Below are positions 57,801 through 64,000 of a DNA stretch of 64,000 bases, one piece after another (the first letter of the stretch is position 1; each line of letters begins with the position of its first letter). The translations under genes were made by a program, and so were the position numbers. The DNA is from Lycorma delicatula (Eukaryota > Arthropoda > Insecta > Hemiptera > Fulgoridae), in the NCBI RefSeq assembly GCF_047948215.1, contig NC_134465.1, positions 42,941,946 to 43,005,945 of the forward strand, read 5' to 3'. A model generated the notes under the pieces. That model saw only the letters and a list, made by a program, of their open reading frames with translations, made no database searches and was not told the origin of the DNA.

Positions 57801-58259
57801 ATGGGTGCAATGGGGTGCTCTTATAATATCTCTGCAAACAATCGTCCGATTTTCAAAATTCAAACAGGGGTATTTGTTAGTAGATTGAAAGTTAATTTTT
57901 TCATCAGGTACACTGTCGATCTAATAGATGGTTATTTGGGAATGTGTATATATTTAAAGTTTGTCTGTTTGTTATCGCGAGAACCAACCGATCGATTACT
58001 TTCAGATTTTCAGGGTGCATTCGTGTTATCCCAGGCTAGGTTTTAAGTTATAGACCGAGGCTCTAGGTTATGCTCTCTTGAAGGTTAAGATTTATAGATA
58101 TTCAATTATTTCTTTGCTCCTAAGGAGGGTGAAGTTGTGAATTAAAGATAATTATTAAGGAAAAAATAAGTCAATCTGTTTACCTCATTATTATATTTCT
58201 ACCACCACGGCAGAAATCTTTTATAATTTACATTTATTATTCTCATAACCTTGAGGATA
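57801..58259. other. Non-coding DNA, nothing firm
   Basis: An 81-codon frame (57801-58046) has no recognisable domain. Confidence 0.4.
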
Positions 58260-58456
58260 ACATACAGTGCGGAGGTCCATGGGGTGGAAACTCTGGGTAG
58301 ACGGGAATGGCGACCGAAATGAGCTCTACGGGTATTCAGGGCGTCGGTACCCCTGGCAAATTGAGAATGCCGAGCTCTGCGGTCACGGGGTAAGCCTTTT
58401 GGCCCGGGAAGCCTTCGCCTTAGTTGACCTGAGCCCCGAGAATCTAGGTTCTGGTT
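58260..58456. other. GC-rich island of unknown origin
   Basis: About 200 bp (gcggaggtccatggggtgga ... tgagccccgagaatctaggt) are far more GC-rich than the flanks. Both strands are open (58267-58458 plus; 58199-58561 minus), as expected of GC-rich DNA. It recalls the GC-rich tail of the R1-type LINE at 4130-4440 in composition only. No function is assigned. Confidence 0.4.
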
Positions 58457-59525
58457 AGAATGCCTGTCTAATGCAAGTATAAACGATTGAAAATCTTTGC
58501 TAATCCAACAGAAATATGTTCTTAAATTATCAAAAAAATATTTAATTCCTTGTACAAACATACAAACGTTTTTTAAACTTATTTTATTTATTTTTTAAAA
58601 CGAATATCTTTTTTAACGTTTGATATCATTTATATATACCCTACATGGTAGTCTCTGCTAATTACTTTTAATTATGATTGACGTCAACTTTTTTTTAACA
58701 TTTTTGACTGAATGTATTTTTATCTCGTATCCAAAATGATTAAAATGATAAAATTTGTTAATAATATAACCATTAAATAACAAACAGTATTAATGAGTAG
58801 ATAACTACAAAAATGTATCTGATTGTTTTTTTTTTTTTGCGTGTCTTTATCAAGATACATATGCGTGTGTTTAGTATCAAGTCTATGTTTTTATATATAT
58901 ATATATATATATATACTCTTATAAAGCAGATATGCGTATTGTATTTAGCATGTGGTTGGGTGTGTCCTTCCGAACATATGAAAGTACAGAATATATATTT
59001 TAGCTACACTAGCTGTCAAGTTAAATTATGACATTTGTGGCTGGTGTTGTATAGCCGGCCCTATCTCATTATCTGTGTTTATTGTCCTTCATTATTATAC
59101 TATACTATACTGGTTAGGGGTTGATAAAATTATTAACAAAAACAGGAAGGATATAATCAGTTTTGTGGTATTAAAAAAAAAATTAAAGCTTAACAGACTA
59201 TCGTGTTAGGCTATAGCAAAAGTTAAAATTATCTACCATAGTTTTTTTTTCTTTAAATGATTTCAGAATGTTCTTATCTTTATGTTTTGTTTTGTGTTGT
59301 TTTTTTTGTATAAGTTTACTAATTACTTTTTACCAAATGGACCGATTTCGACTTTTATTATTACTTATTATTATTTCTTTTAACTCGTCACAGTATTTTG
59401 CGTAACCAGAAAGGAGCCTTAATATGTATTTGTTGTAATTTTTAGTAAATTATCAAACCATTTTTAAAGAAAATATTCCCAACAGTTTATTTAAAATACA
59501 ATTTTTCAGATTTAAAATATTTAAA
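58457..59525. other. AT-rich DNA with (TA)n at 58893-58914
   Basis: No supported gene or repeat family. Confidence 0.5.
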
Positions 59526-59840
59526 ACTAGCAGACCCGGCAATGCTTCGCTATTGCTCTTTATACATATATAATATATAAAGAGAGTGGGAGAGAGAAAT
59601 TTTAAATGAACACAATTGAAAATTTGATAAAAAAATTAAAAAATTGACCTTTTCGCTTTCCAACTTCTCCCTTTCACCCTTCTCCCTCGACCCTCTCCCA
59701 GTTTCCTTTTTACCCTTTCCCATTTTCCCTTTTTCTTTGCACCTTTTCCCAGTTTTCCATTTTCCTCTTTTTCCCTTTTGCCCGCGCTTAAATCGCTCCA
59801 TTAGTTTTTTTGTCTTTAGCGGACACAAATACGAACATGC

Positions 59841-59892
<52 letters not shown>

Positions 59893-60339
59893 GAATAAAA
59901 AAGTCTGTTTGTATATTTGTTTGTTTGTTTGTTTCGTAAATATCTCGACACCGGCCCCACCTAGCGGGTATAGTTTTTGCAAAAATATTTCTTTTCACGT
60001 AACTAATATTCATATTCCTGAATATGAACCAAATCGGTCCATAAATATAATTTTTCTAAATATCTCAACCCCAGCGCCATCTAGCGAGTTCATTTTTTGC
60101 AGAGATAATTCTTTCCACGTAAGTAAAATGTATTCTGAATACGAGGCAAATCGGACCATAAATATAATTTTTCGAAATATCTCGACGCCAGCGCCACGTA
60201 GCGGGTCCAAACTAATTCGAAAACCTTCCCTGGCATGCGTCCAACCATTCCCCAAACTTTCATCGCTATCGGATGAACGGTTTAGGAAGGCATAAGTGAC
60301 ATACAGGCAGACAAACATTCATTTTTATACATATATAGA
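59526..60339 (-). mobile_element. Helitron-like non-autonomous element, 814 bp, with internal tandem repeats
   Basis: On the minus strand it starts TCTATATATG, then taaaaatgaatgtttgtctg, and ends gcaatagcgaagcattgccg then ggtctgctagt, the same layout as 54387-55314. It holds a pyrimidine-rich block (59645-59790), (TA)n (59846-59890) and about 2.3 tandem units of roughly 118 bp (59938-60210). Confidence 0.62.
59938..60210. repeat. About 118-bp tandem repeat, 2.3 units
   Basis: Each unit opens aaatatctcgacnccagcgcc-like and runs to aatcggaccataaatataat. Unit starts are about 59938, 60056 and 60174; the third is partial. The frame (59909-60295) stays open through all units (ISTPAP...), because indels are in multiples of three or absent. 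Confidence 0.8.
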
Positions 60340-60769
60340 TAATGTTTTATGGAAGCAATATAATTCTACCGATGAATTTTTAATAGTAATAAATAAGTCC
60401 CGAATTTTCTGTATCTCATTAAACAAATATATTTAAATATGTGCCCTTCTCAATAATGAATTATTTTTAGTTATTTTATATATTTAATAATACCGTGTAT
60501 TTGTCTTAATATTATTTCACGCATTTATATTTTAAATAATTAACGTTGATTTTTATCGTACAAATCTTTTATCTAATAATAATTAAAAATCTGAAAAAAA
60601 TAGAAGGGAAAATTTTGTAAACAAAAATTTATACTATAATTGAAAAACTGCCAGACACAATAAGAAAAAGACGAATTGAATTTTACTCCCGTTTTTGTAG
60701 AATGAATAACAGTAGATTAACAAAAATTTTTTTTTTATTTCTTCGGAAGTAAAAAAAATAAAGACAAAC
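60340..60769. other. AT-rich DNA, nothing recognised
   Basis: No supported feature. Confidence 0.5.
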
Positions 60770-60985
60770 GGTTCACGCAGCTCCAAGAAGATCTAAAAGA
60801 ACTAAAGAAATTACAAGAGAAAGAAAAATATTAAAGAGAATATTAAAAGATGAAAATAAAAGGTTCCAAAAAGCGCCAAAACGCAAGAACAACAGATCTG
60901 AACTTTCTGAAGAACGAAGGAAAGAAATATCAGAAAGAGGTACTGGGCAGATAGAACAAAATAGAAACAACCAAAAATAAATTAT
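60770..60985 (+). mobile_element. Possible LINE-B C-terminal remnant
   Basis: The plus-strand reading RTKEITRERKILKRILKDEN, then SELSEERRKEISERGTGQ, recalls the charged C-terminal end SEEDRKARSLRMTKI of LINE-B. It is short and uncertain. Confidence 0.3.
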
Positions 60986-61035
60986 CTAATTTTTCTAAGG
61001 TGGTTTCTTCCGTCCATATTCAGCGAGGGGGGTGG

Positions 61036-61190
61036 TATTGCTTTTATACGGATTTGAATACTATATAGTGGATACAGGTGTATTTTGGTGGTCGGGGTTC
61101 AATTAACCACACATTTCAGTAATGGTCGGTCTGAGTTTGTACAAGACTTCACCTCATTTAAATGTCATACATATCATCCTCATCTCGATG
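61036..61190 (+). mobile_element. SINE-A, truncated at both ends
   Basis: tttatacggatttgaatact, tggtggtcggggttcaatta, accacacatttcagtaatgg and catacatatcatcctcatct. The tRNA-like head and the tail are missing. Confidence 0.75.
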
Positions 61191-61384
61191 GTCCGTGGGG
61201 AGCCCAATGTTGAAACAGATTGCAACTTACACGTTAGGAAAAGTAAAAAAAATATATTTATGCAATATAGATATATTATATTCATATCTTACTTTGGTGG
61301 TATATATATATAAATAATATTATGTTATCATGTACCGAGTGGAATAAAATATTTTTATTGTTTAGACACTGTAGATTTCACTAT

Positions 61385-61960
61385 TTCAACTAATTAACTA
61401 TTCCAGTTTCTTTTTCTTCTACATCTCCTTCATCATTTCCCGGTATTTTTATTTCGTTCTTCTATCCAGGTATACTTTTTCTTCCTTTATACTTTTTTTT
61501 CGAAATCTGTTATGTTACGCCATTTTTTTCTCAGTGGTGGACGTTATTTGATGTCTTGCGTTATTTTATTTTCTTCCAAGTTTTTGTCAGTTTCTCTGAT
61601 CCAAATCCGATAATTTAAAGTGTGTAAATAGACTGTTAGAGTTCATTTTTTGTAGTGATCTTAGAAGGCGATTTTTATTTTTCTGATTAAATCCAATACT
61701 TTCTCTATTTGCATGTACAGTTCATTATTGTGTATTCTTGTGTCTATCTTTGATGGGCCTTAGGATCTTTCTTAGTATTGTTCATTTTTTGTTTTTAGTT
61801 TATCGACTCAAAGTTTCTTATTAAATATCAAATAGCCGGCTGCATATAGTGCTTCCAGGAGAACAACTGTACTGTTAGTTTAGCCTTTGTGTAGATAGGT
61901 AGATTCCATTCGATAGGCTAGTTACAGTTTATTGATTCTTGATCTGATAAGTTAAAATAT
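61385..61960 (-). mobile_element. LINE-B remnant
   Basis: Minus-strand frames read TVVLLEALYAAGYLIFNKK-like, EQILRKILRPIKDRHKNT, ELYMQIEKVLDLIRKIKI, and NSNSLFTHFKLSDLDQRN. The order matches the region after the RT core in LINE-B (compare 32728-33243). Frames are broken many times. Confidence 0.6.
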
Positions 61961-62085
61961 ACAGTTAATACAAATACATATAATACGTTAAAATATAAAA
62001 TTAATATTCACCCCTTACTCTCAAAAATAGGAGTTATAGCAGAATTTATGATAATTCTCAAATTGTCATTTGAGGTTTTTAATTA

Positions 62086-62812
62086 CGAGGGTTATTTTTT
62101 TTCAAGGTCCGATCGGTCACGAAATAAAAATCCGTGCAAAAGTCGGATGAAAATTTGCGCATATGTGTTGCGCAGCATCTCTAGTACGGCCTTCAATCAC
62201 GCCGCGTCACTTCGTTTAGTTCTCAACACACAGCTAGCACGTAAACATGTCTACAACAATAGCATCTCCCGCCAAGTGTGAAGTGCGTGCGGTAATTCGA
62301 TTTCTTCAGGCTGAGAGGTGTAATGCAGCTGAAATTCGTCGACGAATAAGTAATGTGTACGGTGAAACTTAAATGAGTGACAGCAAAGTACGACAATGAT
62401 GTAAGAACTTGAAAGCAGGATGTACAGATGTTCATGATGCAGGCGGTCAAGGAAGGAAGCGAATGTCAACGTTTTCGTTAGGAAATGTTTAATCACTCAC
62501 CATACAGCCAGAACTTGGCTCCATCCGATTTTCACCTCTTTGCTCACATGAAACGCTAGGAGGACAACATTTTGATACAGACATCGAGCTGCAGACCAGT
62601 GTAGAAACATGGCTGAAAACACAGGCGGCTCCGTTTTATGACGAGGGTATTGGAAAGTTGGTACCACGCTACGACATATGTCTAAATCGGAGTGGCGACT
62701 ATGTAGAGAAATAGCGTAACTATGTAAGTACTTGTTACAAATAAAAAAAATTTTATTTTCACTGTGGTTTTAATTCCGTGACCAATCGGACCTTGAAAAA
62801 AAATAACCGTCG
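62086..62812 (+). mobile_element. mariner with internal deletion, intact TIRs and TA duplication
   Basis: It starts CGAGGGTTATTTTTTTTCAA and ends with the complement of CGACGGTTATTTTTTTTCAA; the inverted ends match for about 45 bp with few differences, and TA flanks both. A transposase start lies at 62247 (MSTTIASPAKCEVRAVIRFL), broken by TAA after 41 codons, then VRQ-CKNLKAGCTDVHDAGG. The middle is missing after about 62485. The C-terminal end follows: QNLAPSDFHLFAHMKR (last catalytic Asp of the triad), a frameshift, then FYDEGIGKLVPRYDICLNRS and GDYVEK-stop (about 62714). At 727 bp it is a little over half the usual mariner length, so it cannot make transposase. Confidence 0.92.
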
Positions 62813-62921
62813 TATATTTTATGACCTCTGAATACTTCAGCGTTGAACTTGGTAGATTTTGTTATTTATTTTATTAATTTAGCACATATGTTTTTGACCT
62901 TTTAAGTAACTCTCACTCCTC

Positions 62922-62970
62922 TCTCTCTCTCTCTCGCCATCATTCTTTCTCTCTTACTCTCACTTTCTCA
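62922..62970 (+). repeat. CT-rich simple repeat
   Basis: (CT)n with short interruptions. Confidence 0.85.
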
Positions 62971-62974
62971 AAGT

Positions 62975-63489
62975 ATTGTAATCGGTCCAGTTTGGATATA
63001 TGCGGTTTTCACACAATCTTGACGTTTTGACAACTAACGAACCCGAAAAACCAAAACAAACAGGATGGAAACATTCCCATGTCGCACTCTAAATCACCTT
63101 ATTTTTAAAACTATTCGAACAATTTTGACCAAATCTCGTCAGATTACTTCTTTTGCAAATCACACCCATAACCCAAAAAATTCTGAAAATAAACTAGCGG
63201 CTAAGTGGGTATAATGAGTCACTAGTGTACCCCCTTTCAAAACTAGGGAGTATAACACATACCTACAGCTGCTGAAGTCATTTGCTATGTTTTTACGTCA
63301 CAGGTGAGCGGTAGAATTAAATAAATGAAAAATATATAAGACGTAAAAAAGTATTTAAAGTGGTCGCTAGTATCGTCACCCCCACGCGAATGAAATACGG
63401 TATACGAGCGTTAGTTAGAATCATTGAATTAATTAACAGAAAATATTATATTTAAATAAAATGATAAATACTTTAAATAAATGTGTGTG
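62975..63489 (-). repeat. Interspersed repeat R, copy 4, internally deleted and truncated
   Basis: cacaatcttgacgttttgac, ctaaatcaccttatttttaa, tacgtcacaggtgagcggta and gttagaatcattgaattaat match R reversed. It ends where LINE-A begins near 63490. Confidence 0.7.
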
Positions 63490-64000
63490 GGCAGATAAAT
63501 GTGAAGAATATAGAACAATTAGTTTAACTAGTCATGCATCAAAAATCTTAACTAGAATTTTATACAGAAGAATTGAGAGGAGAGTGAAAGAAGTGTTAGG
63601 AGAAGACCAACTTGGTTTCAGGAAAAGTATAGGGACAAGGGAAGCAATTTTAGGCCTCACATTAATTAATGGAAGATTAAAGAAAAACAAACCAACATAC
63701 TTGGTGTTTATAGACCTAGAAAAGGCTTTCGATAACGTAGACTGGAATAAAATGTTCAGCATTTAAAAAAAATTATGGTTCAAATACAGAGATAGAAGGA
63801 CAATTGCTAACATGTACAGGAACCAAACAACAACAATAACAATTGAAGAACATAAGAAAGAAGCCCTAATAAGAAAGGGAGTCCGACAAGGATGTTCCCT
63901 ATCTCCGTTACTTTTTAATCTTTACGTGGAACTAGCAGTTAATGATGTTAAAGAACAATTTAGATTCGGAGTAACAGTACAAGGTGAAAAGATAAAGATG
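63490..64000 (+). mobile_element. LINE-A, most 5'-extended copy, running off the window
   Basis: The frame 63461-63766 reads CEEYRTISLTSHASKILTRI, then LGFRKSIGTREAILGLTLI and FIDLEKAFDNVDWNKMFSI (motif A). A one-base loss in an A/T run at about 63766 shifts the frame; homology then resumes with YRDRRTIANMYRN, IRKGVRQGCSLSPLLFNLYV (motif B) and AVNDVKEQFRFGVTVQGEKI at the window edge. The 5' end is truncated at the junction with R. Motif C and the C-terminal half lie beyond the window. Confidence 0.9.

Noticed and set aside
58199..58561. 120-codon minus-strand and 63-codon plus-strand frames
   Set aside because: Both strands are open because the segment is GC-rich; no domain was recognised.
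1..64000. CRISPR arrays, bacterial operons, phage genes
   Set aside because: No regularly spaced short repeats, no ribosome-binding sites and no compact gene runs are seen; the direct repeats are microsatellites or TE target duplications.

Overview
The window is nuclear DNA from a eukaryote, very probably an arthropod and most likely an insect. The signs are AT-rich sequence with long homopolymers and microsatellites, no operon-like gene packing, a mariner with TA target duplications, an R1-clade LINE 3' end, a ZBED5/GTF2IRD2-type hAT, and several tRNA-derived SINEs. A large hemipteran-type genome would fit, but the species cannot be fixed from the sequence alone. No bacterial, CRISPR or phage features are present.

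Almost everything recognisable is transposable-element (TE) debris, much of it nested. 1-5.6 kb: a terminal-inverted-repeat (TIR) element split by a second foldback element, then an old LINE broken by a MITE and by an R1-clade fragment. 5.7-20.2 kb: family F repeat, SINE-A copies with clear target duplications, two LINE-A copies, a mariner-like transposase remnant carrying a SINE, and repeat R carrying both a TA-flanked foldback element and a SINE. 20.2-29 kb: a perfect 25-bp hairpin, (CT)n/(GA)n tracts, a LINE-B remnant cut in two by a hairpin-ended repeat (family H), and a second R copy. 29.3-30.04 kb: the only good candidate for host gene sequence, a CpG-rich block ending in a consensus splice donor and holding a 67-codon open start. 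30-36.4 kb: AT-rich and poor in recognisable TEs. 36.4-49 kb: Helitron-like, LINE-C, H, pogo-like, F and R copies. 50-52.6 kb: an hAT transposase pseudogene interrupted by LINE-A. 53.9-60.3 kb: C/E repeats with internal (TA)n and two Helitron-like elements. 61-64 kb: SINE-A, LINE-B, an internally deleted mariner, R, and a LINE-A copy running off the end.

Family letters are mine: LINE-A, -B and -C are three non-LTR families; SINE-A and SINE-B have different tRNA-like heads but share a 3' tail; R, H, F, C/E, D and G are non-coding repeats defined by matches inside this window. None of the transposon reading frames is fully intact. The strongest results are insertions whose target duplications or empty sites can be read directly.
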